Part shown: in pieces, positions 10,561 through 20,419 of the stretch | Numbering within the stretch: the first letter of the stretch is position 1 | Layout: every line of letters starts with the position of its first letter | Origin: Dermanyssus gallinae | Taxonomy: Eukaryota; Arthropoda; Arachnida; Mesostigmata; Dermanyssidae | Direction: 5' to 3' | Assembly (NCBI GenBank): GCA_003439945.1 | Contig: QVRM01001215.1 | Coordinates: forward strand, 254,501-318,500 | Length of the DNA: 64,000 bases | Translations under genes and position numbers: made by a program | Notes under the pieces: generated by a model | Told to the model about the DNA's origin: nothing | What the model saw: the letters and a program-made list of their open reading frames with translations, nothing else | Database searches by the model: none

Positions 10561-11100
10561 CGCCGAAATCTAGCGGTTGAGCGTGTAGTCAGTCAGTAGT
10601 GTGAGTATTGTAGGTGAGGCGATACGCATTCATTTAGACAGACCGAGAGAGAGAAAGAGAGAAAGAGAGAGGGGGCAGAGAAAAGAAAAGCGTGAGATAG
10701 GTTAAAAGAAAGGGAGATACTTTGAACAGAGAGAGGCGTGCGACACTTCTTCGTCTCTCTCTCTCTGCCTATTTCGCCTCTTGAAATCTCGCTGGAAACG
10801 ACGCGCAGCCGAGGGGCGGCGTGATCTCGTCGTAGCCTAGCCGCGATCCTATCGGGTGCGACTGACGCCCATTGGCGTGGCGGTCGAGGTAGTATTGTAG
10901 GACCGTGCATGCCAGGCCAGCCCCGCCCTCCGCTACCGCCGTTGGACCATCAGGCCCGGTAAGCCTATATAACTAAATAAACAAAAATCTAGCGAACTAC
11001 CTTGTAGTAGTAGTCCGTCATAATTTACACTCGAATGGTGTCAATGACAGTGGCAGCAGCAGAGGCGGTGGCAGGGGCGCCCTTAACGGCAGTAGCTGCC
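10560..11100. other. Non-coding stretch
   Basis: It contains a GA-rich patch at 10643-10680 and a CT-rich patch at 10750-10767. No gene is seen. Confidence 0.55.
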
Positions 11101-11107
11101 AAAGGCC

Positions 11108-11175
11108 ATTTATTACAACAACAACAACAGCAAACACAAGCACAACTGCTACTACTACTATTAGCGCTGCTACTA
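11108..11175. repeat. AAC-class microsatellite
   Basis: ACA triplets followed by CTACTA units. Confidence 0.8.
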
Positions 11176-11239
11176 CGCTGACAGCAATGCCAGGAACGAG
11201 CACTTCTTCACGCCTTCGGCCCATGTTCACGATAACCTG

Positions 11240-12030
11240 AGGCTGCTGGAAGGCTGGTTGGCATCTATATCGCCGTCATTGGTCGGTAGCCGACTTGTTG
11301 CCAAGCCGAAAGGAACAGCGCATAGAAAAGCCAGCCCAGCAGGGAGGGACAGCGGTAACGACGGCCTCATTGGCATCAACATCAACAGCACCAAGAAGCG
11401 ATGCCACCGTGGGCGCTGCTACCGCCGTGTAACTCCACCACCCCCGCCCCACCCCGCTGCCAACGCTGCTCGCGCCCCTCCCCGTTTTCGGAGCGATTGC
11501 CTGCCGAAGATTTGCCTCGAGTGGCTCCGATCGATTCCCACACGGCAGCCGCACCCCCAAAGCAGCCGCAAGCACCCAGGCGCCCATCTACACACATGCT
11601 CGTCTTTCGCTAGCGTACGGCTAGAAAAAAACAAACGAAAAGCAAACGAAACCTCGTCTACCCAACGGGGCGGGCCGGTGCAGCACAGGGTGGGCGTTTG
11701 TCTGTTCGGTCAGGCCGGCCCAGGCCAAGCCAAGACAGGACAACCCAAGATAACCGTCGGGCCTGTCGCCTGGATGCTGCTGCGGCCGCCGTTGCAGCCG
11801 CCCGCGCAAATCGGGAAATAGTTCCGTCATCACCTGGCCGCTTGGGGCCGGCTACAGCGGATACAGGCGAGGAGTGACGGTGGTGGCTGCCGGCAATAGC
11901 GCCAGCCGAACGGTTCGCCTCTATCTGCTCGAGCTGCTTCCCGGGATTATGGTAGCTGGAATGGCGGGTTACCTTCCAGCCCACCTTCAATAAGTCACGC
12001 TAACAGCTTTTCACATGCACACGTTGAACG
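11240..12030. other. GC-rich stretch with overlapping open frames, no gene recognised
   Basis: Several frames are open on both strands. The longest is 187 codons on + (11258-11821), and several antisense frames run alongside it. GC richness and scarcity of A/T-rich stop codons explain this. The predicted peptides are Pro-, Arg- and Ala-rich and resemble no known family. Confidence 0.4.
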
Positions 12031-12035
12031 TAAAT

Positions 12036-12042
<7 letters not shown>

Positions 12043-12090
<48 letters not shown>

Positions 12091-12189
12091 TTGTATTGAA
12101 CACTATATATATAGATATATATATATATATATATATATACTTGTATTGAACACTATATATATAGATATATATATATATATATATATATA
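12043..12189. repeat. (AT)n tract with two tandem 50-bp units
   Basis: (AT)n at 12043-12089 is followed by two near-identical 50-bp units starting at 12090 and 12140. Each begins CTTGTATTGAACAC and then has (AT)n with one GATA interruption. It abuts the left arm of the foldback element. Confidence 0.9.
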
Positions 12190-12190
12190 T

Positions 12191-12418
12191 ACCGATGCGT
12201 TCGCTGGCCAGTGTCTGTTGATAGTTTCCTCTCATCAATTTGGGAAGTGGATGTAGTCCCACCACCGATTAAGGCTTGCGTCTCTCTCTCCATATATATA
12301 TATATATATATATATAGCGAGAGAGAGAGACGCAAGCTTTTCGGTGGTAGAACTACATCCACTTCCCAAATTGATGAGTGGAAATCATCAGGAGTCACTG
12401 ACCAACGAACGCATCGGT
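12191..12418. repeat. Foldback element: ~100-bp inverted arms around an (AT)n loop
   Basis: The left arm (12191-12290) begins ACCGATGCGTTCG and ends with a CT-repeat. The right arm (12317-12418) is its reverse complement with scattered mismatches and ends CGAACGCATCGGT. The arms share, among other blocks, TCATCAATTTGGGAAGTGG, ATGTAGT and GCTTGCGTCTCTCTCTC. A 26-bp (AT)n loop at 12291-12316 separates them. I saw no open frame, transposase or clear target-site duplication. It could be a foldback or MITE-like element, or an inverted duplication seeded by the AT tract. Confidence 0.9.
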
Positions 12419-12646
12419 GCAATCAGCAATCTGCTTGTGGCTGAGGGTAGGCCAGCCTACCGCTTACCGGTAGATGAGGCGAGTCCAATCAGTCACAGCT
12501 TCAATAACAGTGGATGATCGTTCGAATGCTTGGTGGCTCTACCGGAAAGAAGGCTAGTGTTTGAGGTTGGAATGCTTTTGGCCATTTTTGATGTCTGATC
12601 ATTCGAAGAAGGTGCCCAGGAGAGAAGGTCGTAGGGAGGAACAATG

Positions 12647-12677
12647 ATATATATATACATATATATATATATATACA

Positions 12678-12727
<50 letters not shown>
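12647..12727. repeat. (AT)n microsatellite with C-containing interruptions
   Basis: Long alternating AT, interrupted by ACAT near 12658, 12676 and 12722. Confidence 0.9.
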
Positions 12728-12888
12728 CATATTACGGCAGACATATAGAGAGAAGCTAAAGACCCAGAAAGCATAGCTCATTGCGCGTGTCGCAACGCAC
12801 CGTCTTCCTGGCACGCAAGAGAGAAATTGTCGTCACAAGCCGACACAGCCGTTCTTGCTGGCCCGTATGGCCGTGTGCGCACGGCCAC

Positions 12889-12975
12889 CATTGTTGTTGT
12901 GCCAATAGGTGTCGGTGCTCTCGTTGTTGTTGATGGTGGTGGTGGTGGTGGTTCTGCTGCTGCTGCTGCTGCTGT
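12889..12975. repeat. GTT/GGT/GCT compound microsatellite
   Basis: GTT units, then about six GGT units, then about seven GCT units. Confidence 0.85.
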
Positions 12976-12979
12976 ATTT

Positions 12980-13270
12980 TGACAGCATGTTTTCGTTTGG
13001 TCCTTAACCAAGCCAACAAACGATTATGGTGGAATGCGATGTGGCGCTACGCGGCGGCCACAGTTCATCAGTGGGTCGGAATTTCCAACTGTATCGTGCT
13101 TTTCTTCCTATTAGTGCTCTTCTCTGGACGTCTGTCGAACCCACCTTTTCTCCTCGATGACCTGTCGATGTCTCGTTTCGCCGTATCGGCAGCAACAGGG
13201 GCCGGGCCGCATGCCGCCCGCACGTGATTAAGGTCACCCAGCCGTGATCTCAAACGCTTGCTCAGCTGTT
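12980..13270. other. Non-coding spacer
   Basis: Mixed-composition sequence. Open frames on both strands are under 90 codons and resemble nothing known. Confidence 0.5.
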
Positions 13271-13274
13271 GGAC

Positions 13275-13393
13275 ACAACAACAACAACTAGAAGAACAAG
13301 AACAACAACAACAACAGCAACAACACCAGAAACAACAACAGCAACACCACCACCACCAACAACAACAACAACGACAACAACAACAGCAACAGC

Positions 13394-13478
<85 letters not shown>

Positions 13479-13479
13479 T
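13275..13479. repeat. (CAA)n microsatellite, about 205 bp
   Basis: The flanks are imperfect (CAG, CAC, AGA interruptions). The core from about 13393 to 13478 is an uninterrupted run of roughly 28 CAA triplets. All six frames are open here, giving Gln, Asn or Thr on + and Leu, Val or Cys on -. Confidence 0.95.
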
Positions 13480-13559
13480 TGCTGTCATCGTCGTCGTCAT
13501 CGTCGGAGGCCGCTACACTGGCTGATGTCACTCACACATGATCATAGTGAGCACCAGCA

Positions 13560-13910
13560 TACATACATACAGCTGCCACCGGTGTGAATCGGCAAGCATA
13601 GTACAAAAAAAAAGAGCAAACAAGAAAGACCGAACGACGAACAAACGAGATCAGAGAGCAGCCCCGAGTGACAAAAAAGGGCTAGCAAAAGAGAGACACA
13701 AAAAAAAGAGGTGGACAAATCCCAGAGGGCCTCTTCGGGCCACATTCCGTGATGCGGTGATTTCTTCCACCTTCTGGACTACTACTGGTGCTGCAGCATC
13801 GAGCGGCTGTTGCCTCATGCTGCTGCTGGTGCGCCTTTACATTTCGCTCACATGTGAAGAATGAATTGCTCAGAACTCTATTTCCCATTCATACATTGTC
13901 TGCTGCCGGA
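13560..13910. other. Non-coding stretch
   Basis: A-rich at 13595-13710, then mixed. No recognisable gene. Confidence 0.5.
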
Positions 13911-14007
13911 GGCAGGAGGGAGCTCCATGCCGGAGGCTCGCTTGTGCTTGTTGATAGTGGTAGCAGCAGCAGCAGCAGAGTATAGTGCTTGAAGTTCCCA
14001 GAGCGGC

Positions 14008-14020
14008 GGGGGGGGGGGGG
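14008..14020. repeat. Homopolymer run of 13 G
   Basis: Thirteen consecutive G residues just upstream of a CAA-class array. Confidence 0.9.
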
Positions 14021-14045
14021 TAAATGTCCCACAATAACCATAAAT

Positions 14046-14198
14046 ACAACAACAGCGGCAGTAACAACCATAACAACAACAGCAGCAGCAACAATAGCAA
14101 CATCACCATAACAACAACAACAATAGCAACAACAACAACAACAATAGCACAACAACAACAACAACAACAGCAACAACAGTAGCAACAACAACAACAAC
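14046..14198. repeat. CAA-class imperfect microsatellite
   Basis: About 150 bases of ACA/CAG/ATAGCA triplets with frequent single-base interruptions. Confidence 0.9.
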
Positions 14199-14249
14199 AC
14201 AATGCTCTACCTGCCTGCCTGCCGCCTAACTACCTGGCTTGGAGAATCC

Positions 14250-14640
14250 GCCTCGAAGGACAGCCGCTACCAATAATATATTGTGCTCGCGAGCCGGTCG
14301 GTTTTGTGAGGCGCCGCTCTGTCTGGAGTCACGACACTCGGGCCTGAAAGAAGAAGCAGCGAATGAAGACGAAGTGGGCGATGGTGGTGCTGCTGTTGTT
14401 GTTCTGGTTGTGATGGTTGTTGAGGTGGTTGCTGTTGATGGTGATGATGCCGAGCCGACGACCTGCGCTCCCTTCTTGACAACGATGAGCGAGTTTTCGT
14501 GTTTCGCGTGTCCTTGTTTTACGTTGTCATTTCGGGCACGGCGGTGGTCATGGCGATCCTGCGGTCCTTGCGACCCTTGCTGTTAGCAACGAAGTTCGCC
14601 GCACGAACCTGCTATAATATAGAACGCACCCGACCACTTC
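14250..14640. other. Non-coding stretch with GTT patch
   Basis: A GTT/GGT-rich patch lies at about 14385-14450. Otherwise the sequence is mixed and contains no gene. Confidence 0.5.
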
Positions 14641-14649
14641 CTCGAACAA

Positions 14650-14668
14650 TAATAATAATAATAATAAT
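14650..14668. repeat. (AAT)n microsatellite
   Basis: About six AAT triplets. Confidence 0.85.
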
Positions 14669-14805
14669 GGCTATAGGACAGTGTTAGTGGCGAGACACAT
14701 ACGAGGCACAGAAGCGAGCGGGAAAGATCTCTTGACGCGCATTTACTTGGCTCACTCTCAAGTTGGAATTGACCAAGATTTGAAATGAACGATCAGTGTT
14801 GAACG

Positions 14806-14941
<136 letters not shown>

Positions 14942-15114
14942 TCCCGCCACAGCAGGTGGCACTCGTTATCTTCCAGTATTGAACGAATCAATAAAACAAG
15001 TAATATACATGTATATACGCAAGTAAATGTGTCACAAAAGGCAACCCGGTACAATGCTGCTTTTATAAGGTTCACTGCTAGACATCGTTAGAAAGCTTGC
15101 CAATATGGTGGTGG

Positions 15115-15262
15115 AGAAATCCAACACCACAGCAGAGAGCCATATCCCACCGGACGCAAGACGCGCTCAAAAAACATAGAAATCAAGGTAGTCTATCCGG
15201 CTCGCGATGAGCCCGACTTGGTTCCGTGCGACCTATTCTTCTTCGTTACCGTAAAAGAATAA
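15115..15262 (+). mobile_element. Short mariner-like transposase relic
   Basis: In one frame, codons 15194-15262 read YPARDEPDLVPCDLFFF and stop at 15260-15262. This resembles the HPPYSPDLAPCDFFLF block that carries the third catalytic Asp of mariner transposases. PDL.PCD is intact, with the Asp at 15230-15232. The preceding codons KNIEIKVV fit the segment that normally leads into that block. About 34 codons further upstream, the sequence near 15125 gives an SHIP-like string in another frame, where a HDNA..SH motif would be expected. That part is decayed and uncertain. Only the third catalytic block is convincing. The fragment is independent of the 0.7-1.4 kb relic, whose third block is very different. 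Confidence 0.5.
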
Positions 15263-15815
15263 CACGTAGGCTGCACGTAGTGTCGCTATACACAGAGGAG
15301 AACTTCTCTTGACGAAAACTTTCCTCATGAGGTAGAGTGGCATGAAAGGGAAGAAGGAGAGACTGAGAGAGGGTAGCGTCAAAAGAGCTGCCGAACGAAA
15401 CATGCTCCCAGTAGAGAGCATGACTGACAACGAAAATCTATAAGGATTGTGTTGAAATCAAGTTTCGGTAAGATATCGCGCGGAAAGATCGAAACAGGTA
15501 CACTAGCAGCAGCAGCATCAGCAATAACATTAATAGAAACAGCAGCGGCAACAACAATCACAACAACGGGCGCGGGTTACGATGATATCGGCAAAACAGA
15601 GACGTTGAAGTTGAACGTCGACAGCATTGTCGCCTGACAATGTCCTAGTTGTCTAACGAGAGCAGGGGCAATCTCAGTGGAAAGCGGCAGAAAGACGTAA
15701 TATGCTAACATGAGTCATACCTTTAGGAAGCCCTGCGGTGGTGTACAAGCACGATTAAACCGTTGAGAGAGCGTGACGAATAAATATATAGAGAAATAAT
15801 GGAAAAATGAGGGAA
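15263..15815. other. Non-coding stretch
   Basis: No gene. A weak CAA-class patch lies at about 15500-15570. Confidence 0.5.
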
Positions 15816-15817
15816 GC

Positions 15818-15820
<3 letters not shown>

Positions 15821-15857
<37 letters not shown>

Positions 15858-15914
15858 AGAAACCAAAACACCAGCTATATATATATATATATATACATAC
15901 ATATTCATATATAT
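15821..15914. repeat. Two (AT)n tracts
   Basis: (AT)n at about 15822-15854 and 15876-15894, separated by a short unique spacer and followed by degenerate ATACATAT. Confidence 0.9.
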
Positions 15915-16164
15915 GCATACAGACGTGCATACGCAAGCATTACGACGAGACACGCTCTCGGTGTATTGATCAATGCATGGAGAGGAGAAACAGAAAGAAC
16001 ACATAGATGAAAACGGATCGATATTGCTAGCTGAATACGTTTGTGTCTGGAGAGCCGACGTCATTAAACATACAGCTTGAACCGGTTCCTCGAAATAAGA
16101 AACGGCCAGCGTAGTAGGTTATGTAGCTTACTCGTAGCAAACGAGTAAGTCTGTTTTCTCTGCA

Positions 16165-16445
16165 GTGGTTAGAATTGAAAACATTTTAAGGAGGATGTTT
16201 CTAATTCTAGATTATCCTCCGTCCCCTATGGGCTTGGAGATCATCCTGAGGCATATCTTCAAGGCACCGAGGGCAGGACATGTTCAGATATCTAGGGTTT
16301 TCCCAACCGTTCTTGTGGCAGCATGGCCGTTGACTCTCAGCGGCATGGTCTATCATCTATTCTCAATGAGCATCGCTCGAAAAAATCGACCAACATGAAG
16401 GTTGTCATCAACCGACATCCCGGTAGATGACAACCAACCTGGAGC
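16165..16445 (-). mobile_element. tRNA-derived SINE, family 2, copy B (reverse orientation)
   Basis: Read on the - strand this carries the same ordered blocks as the copies at 5.5 and 53.5 kb: GGTTGTCATC, a box B-like GGTTGATGACA position, GATGCTCATTGAGAATAGATGAT, CTGAGAGTCAACGGCCATGC, TGCCACAAG, CTTGAAGATATGCCTCA, CCAAGCCCATAGGGGACGG and CATCCTCCTTAAAATG at the 3' end. It is closer to the 53.5-kb copy in the middle and closer to the 5.5-kb copy at the 3' end. A perfect 10-bp inverted repeat (16400-16409 with 16426-16435) sits near its 5' end. Confidence 0.8.
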
Positions 16446-16870
16446 ACGCCGCCACACTCTGCAGTGACTGCAATTGCTAAAGTAAAAGTAGAAAATGTTT
16501 GCATTAGCAGTTAATTTTCAGCTCTGTGTACTCGTATATGCGTAAATAGTAACGTGCGCGTGTTTCTGCTGTAATGTTTCAGGGGGAGGTGAGTTCACCA
16601 ACGGTGGAATACGTTCGACGCCTTACGTGGTGCATCCCGCTGAAGTCCGCTACAGGAGTAATCCGTCCCCGTTGATAGAATGCCTCTTACTTGTTCTTGT
16701 TTTTTTTTTTATAAAACTGCAAAGTAGCAGAAATTGAGTGTGTAAGCCTGCAGCAAGCGTTCTTAAGACGGTTTGGTTGAAAGACGTTTTATGCTTTGAT
16801 ATGATATAGTTATATATATGGTTGTATAGCGTCGAGTATTGATAGTTGCTCTTATGAAACTTGTGGATAG
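16446..16870. other. Non-coding stretch
   Basis: Nothing recognised apart from a T-run near 16700. Confidence 0.5.
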
Positions 16871-16871
16871 C

Positions 16872-17136
16872 CTAAGAAGCTGTTTGTGGCACAAGTCTAT
16901 GCGTTATTGTGTGACCGATATCTTTCCCTGGAATTTTTCGCAATTTAAGCAGGTCTGTCGGCTCTGTTACCTCGCGATCTGCATCTTGAGTGGTTGATTG
17001 AAGAGTACGCTGGGTGTTGTTATTCTCCGAAGGTTGTGGTGTAGACTGGCTGGCGATAGTATCTAGATTTCGATAAGTCGGAGGAGTTGCTCCAGGATCA
17101 CGAGCAGACCACGAGAAGTGGAACGAGCAGAGGAAG
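16872..17136 (-). CDS. Possible terminal exon, unrecognised
   Basis: On the - strand a pyrimidine-rich stretch ending TCCCGTTTTTGCAG (a good splice-acceptor shape) is followed at 17136 by an open frame of about 88 codons ending in TAG at 16872. The peptide is not repetitive. It is rich in Thr, Gln, Asn and Ser in the middle (a TPPTYRNLD then STPQPSENN region) and charged toward the end (KLRKIPGKD). Its codons are mixed and no microsatellite holds it open. A possible splice donor, GAG/GTAACA, lies inside it, so the true exon could end earlier. I recognise no family and see no poly-A signal nearby. A chance frame remains quite possible. Confidence 0.28.
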
Positions 17137-17156
17137 CTGCAAAAACGGGACAGCAC

Positions 17157-17940
17157 AAATATAGTGTTTTGGGCGAAGAAAAGTATATGTAAACGAAGTC
17201 AACAGCTAAAGGCGTTGATTGTTATGGACATACAGGGAGGCTTTCCGCCGCGCGAACGAGACGCCGATATGCGCTCATGTTGGGTGGAATGCGTCGTACA
17301 AAGAAAAGTCCTTCGTCAACGGAAATCGATATACTATTCGAGAGGCAGAGAGAGAGAGAGAGATAATATCAGTCCAATTCAAGGAAGGGGGACATTTTAC
17401 CCGAACTTCAGAATGGTATATATCGTATGTGCGTAAGCGGTATACGTGTTTCGTATTTGCGTCGCGTTATCAATTGCTCTTATTGTCAGTTGCTCTGCTG
17501 ATTGTCAAATACACACCTATCGAGACTTTGGATTCGTCAAGAGTGCATTAGCAAACATAATGATCTAAAAAAGATATTTCTCGACAATGTATGTCCTCTC
17601 ATATTTAAAGACTGAACAGATAGGCGCCGCAAACAAGATGTCGATATGCGCATGAGCAGCGCACGCTTGCATAAAAGGCACATTATTTATAGTATAGTTA
17701 CTTTACTATAGCAGCATGGTATACGCTTGTTGTATTTAATCTATCGTTCCGAGCGAGGGGTTGCCACCCCCTCCCCCCCTTTCTCCCTCGCGCTTCCCTT
17801 TGTTACCGACCAAAGGTAGAAGCGTTGCACATGCCGAATGTAATTAATACATGAGTCAAGGAGCGGGCCGCTACCGTGTTGATCAAGCAGCTCTACTGTG
17901 CTCTGCGTTGTGGCGCATTGCAAGAGAACAACACCCAATC
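17157..17940. other. Non-coding stretch
   Basis: It includes a short (GA)n run at about 17345-17364. The two overlapping 90-110 codon frames on + (17164-17551) compete with each other and neither is recognisable. Confidence 0.5.
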
Positions 17941-17957
17941 GATCAATCAAGGACGCA

Positions 17958-18092
17958 CCAACAACAGGAGCAACAGAAACAACAACAACAACAACAGGAG
18001 CAACAACAACAACAGCGAGAGTAGCAACAGAAACAATAATAACAACAACAACAACAACGGGAGTAACAACAATAACAACAACAGTGACAGTA
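17958..18092. repeat. AAC-class imperfect microsatellite
   Basis: AACAAC units alternate with AGGAGCAAC. The open frame over it is Asn/Ser-rich. Confidence 0.9.
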
Positions 18093-18099
18093 GCACCAT

Positions 18100-18710
18100 C
18101 TCAACGGGGCGCAAAGTGTTCTCCTTTGCTTTTCCAACTTCTCCCTTCACCTCGTTACGTTCGAATCGGGTCGTTGAAGTCTCATGTGCCCGATTCGAGT
18201 GGCACATTGCTGCTCAAGTGGTGAGCGGGCGGGGTAGAGACAATGGAGTGTACAGGCCCGACCCTCTCTCTCTCTCACATACACTCTCTCACTCACTCTC
18301 ACACACTCGTTCGTTCGTTGTGACTCGTTAGACATGTGATGGATGCACACATTCACAAACCACCCCGCCGCAGACGACACATCGTCTCCCCCCGAATAGT
18401 CGAAATGACCGCCGGTCCGGCCACCATCACCGCCGCCACCATCACTGTTACAGCCATCACTGTTACCGCGCATGCCTTAACTGTTGGGCGGACCAATCGT
18501 CGTTCAATAGCCGACAGCCGCCGAAGTAGACTGCTAGATAGACGAAACCTCGAACTAACTGCTCGAGAGTAGCCGCCTGCTGGCTATTCGAAACCGCCCA
18601 TTCGCTCAGAGAGCAGTAAGTGAGGATGCAGCGCGACAAACTACGCGGACGCCCGAGGTCGTTCCCACAAACTTCACTCTTTCTTCATCCCCTTCTTCTC
18701 TCTCTTCCCA
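18100..18710. other. Non-coding stretch
   Basis: It contains CT/CACT repeats at about 18265-18320 and ACC-rich sequence at 18410-18470. No gene is seen. Confidence 0.5.
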
Positions 18711-18715
18711 TATAC

Positions 18716-18716
<1 letters not shown>

Positions 18717-18766
<50 letters not shown>
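18717..18766. repeat. (AT)n microsatellite
   Basis: About 50 bases with one phase slip near 18729. Confidence 0.95.
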
Positions 18767-18768
<2 letters not shown>

Positions 18769-18881
18769 CTAGCTGCTCCCTGCTGGCTTCTCTAGCTACC
18801 CTCCTCTCTCAACCTACCAGCGATAGAGAACGATGAAGTCTATTGCTTCGATCCTTCTCATAGCGTCTCTCGTAGCCGCGT

Positions 18882-18925
18882 CATCGTCATCATCATCATC
18901 AGCGTCATCATCATCATCGCCGTCA
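18882..18925. repeat. (ATC)n microsatellite
   Basis: TCATCATCATC triplets, imperfect. Confidence 0.85.
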
Positions 18926-19074
18926 TTCGGACGGCGTTAGAGTGTTATCGGCACAACGACGACGACGAACGAACAGTGTACAGCGTGCGAAAGTCATACG
19001 AAAGTGGGCCGCTTCGGTTGTCCGTCTCGACGATTTTCCGATGGGACGCGGAACGAATGCGCAATATTTCTCCT

Positions 19075-19077
<3 letters not shown>

Positions 19078-19123
<46 letters not shown>
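19078..19123. repeat. (AT)n microsatellite
   Basis: About 46 bases of uninterrupted alternating T and A. Confidence 0.95.
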
Positions 19124-19125
<2 letters not shown>

Positions 19126-19129
19126 GCAT

Positions 19130-19408
19130 ACATGAGACGCTCTCTTTTGTCACTTATTTGTCCTCTATTAACGACGACGTATGCGATCGCGCGCGCTAAC
19201 GATGAGTCCTTTCGTTGTCTGTCGGGGCTGTTCGTATCGCTGCCTTATGGTGAATCCTAGCCAACTCGTAAGTATCAGCGACCTCATGCTTCTCTTTCAG
19301 AGCAAACTCCGCTCAATGCAACCGATGAGCGAGGGGTGCTTTATCTTCTTTGTCGCTCTCGGTGTCTCGCTTGGCCTATGCCCAGTTTGTAACAGATCAC
19401 TTCAGTAA
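19130..19408. other. Non-coding spacer
   Basis: A 75-codon frame (19181-19408 +) is open but unrecognised and is within chance expectation. Confidence 0.45.
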
Positions 19409-19411
19409 CTA

Positions 19412-19413
19412 TA

Positions 19414-19452
<39 letters not shown>
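19412..19452. repeat. (AT)n microsatellite
   Basis: Alternating AT with one GTAT interruption and a short palindromic end. Confidence 0.9.
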
Positions 19453-19556
19453 GTAATTTAGGTTACCCATCGTGGGGAAGAGTACATCAGCCTGCAACCC
19501 GTGGAGCAGTCGGGTCGCAGTAGTAGCAGTATCATAGTGAAGTAGTAATGGCATAT

Positions 19557-19618
19557 TTGTTATTGCTGTTGTTACTGTTGTTGTTGTTGTTGTTGTCGTC
19601 GTTGTTGTTGTCATTGTC
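19557..19618. repeat. GTT-class microsatellite
   Basis: Imperfect GTT and GTC triplets. Confidence 0.9.
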
Positions 19619-19619
19619 G

Positions 19620-20090
19620 GCGTGATGCTGCGACACACTGAGAGGAGGAGGCGGCGCCATCCGCGAACCCAGTGCCTCGCAGTCAGCCAGAGGTAGAGAG
19701 AGGTTGGCTACGGAAACTTCAATACGGAATTTCAAAATATTTGCATACATACCTGGCGCTGTGCTGACTTCGACAGATGATGCCGCCTGCCGCTGGCGCA
19801 CACAAAGCCGCGAGATGGGCCACTGGCGATCGAGCAAGCGGCGCAGACAGACCTCGCTCGAGAGTTTTAGTTGGGAGTCATTGTGGCACGCCATAGCTTA
19901 GATAGCTAGTTGTCTATCGGCGTGTCGTCCAGGACCATGACAATACTACCAGCAGCAGAGCAGGAGCAACTGCACTAGCAACAACAACAACATTTGACAA
20001 TATCCATAACATTCATATCAATATCAAGTATTGGATATTGTTAACTACAATACCAATAACACGAGCGCAGTAACCACAACGACGGCAACA
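19620..20090. other. Non-coding stretch
   Basis: No gene. A short CAA patch lies near 19978. Confidence 0.5.
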
Positions 20091-20260
20091 GACGCCAATA
20101 ATAATAATAATAAAAACAGCAGCAACAACAACAGAAAAACTAGCAACACCACACACAATAGCTATTCGTATGCTTCTATTTGACATTGGCGTTGTACTCT
20201 GAATCGCTCTGAATATTAACAACAAGCACTCTCTAAATGAAGCATGTGATGATGTATCAC

Positions 20261-20262
<2 letters not shown>

Positions 20263-20313
<51 letters not shown>
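20263..20313. repeat. (AT)n tract followed by poly-T
   Basis: About 34 bases of alternating AT, then about 17 T residues. It abuts the left arm of a small foldback. Confidence 0.9.
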
Positions 20314-20315
<2 letters not shown>

Positions 20316-20372
20316 GGTCAACGATAACCTTATATATAAACGTTTAACTATTTCACAGAGTTATCGTTGACC
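20316..20372. repeat. Small foldback between two AT tracts
   Basis: Perfect 13-bp arms GGTCAACGATAAC (20316-20328) and GTTATCGTTGACC (20360-20372) enclose 31 bases. Pairing continues into flanking T-rich and A-rich runs with one unpaired base. (AT)n tracts lie on both sides (20263-20296 and 20383-20406). Confidence 0.85.
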
Positions 20373-20419
20373 ATTAAAAAATAATATATATATATATATA
20401 TATATACAGTTTGGATACT

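Noticed and set aside
11258..11821. 187-codon + frame in GC-rich DNA
   Set aside because: At least four other frames are open over the same interval. The composition is Pro/Arg/Ala-rich as expected from GC content, and no domain is visible.
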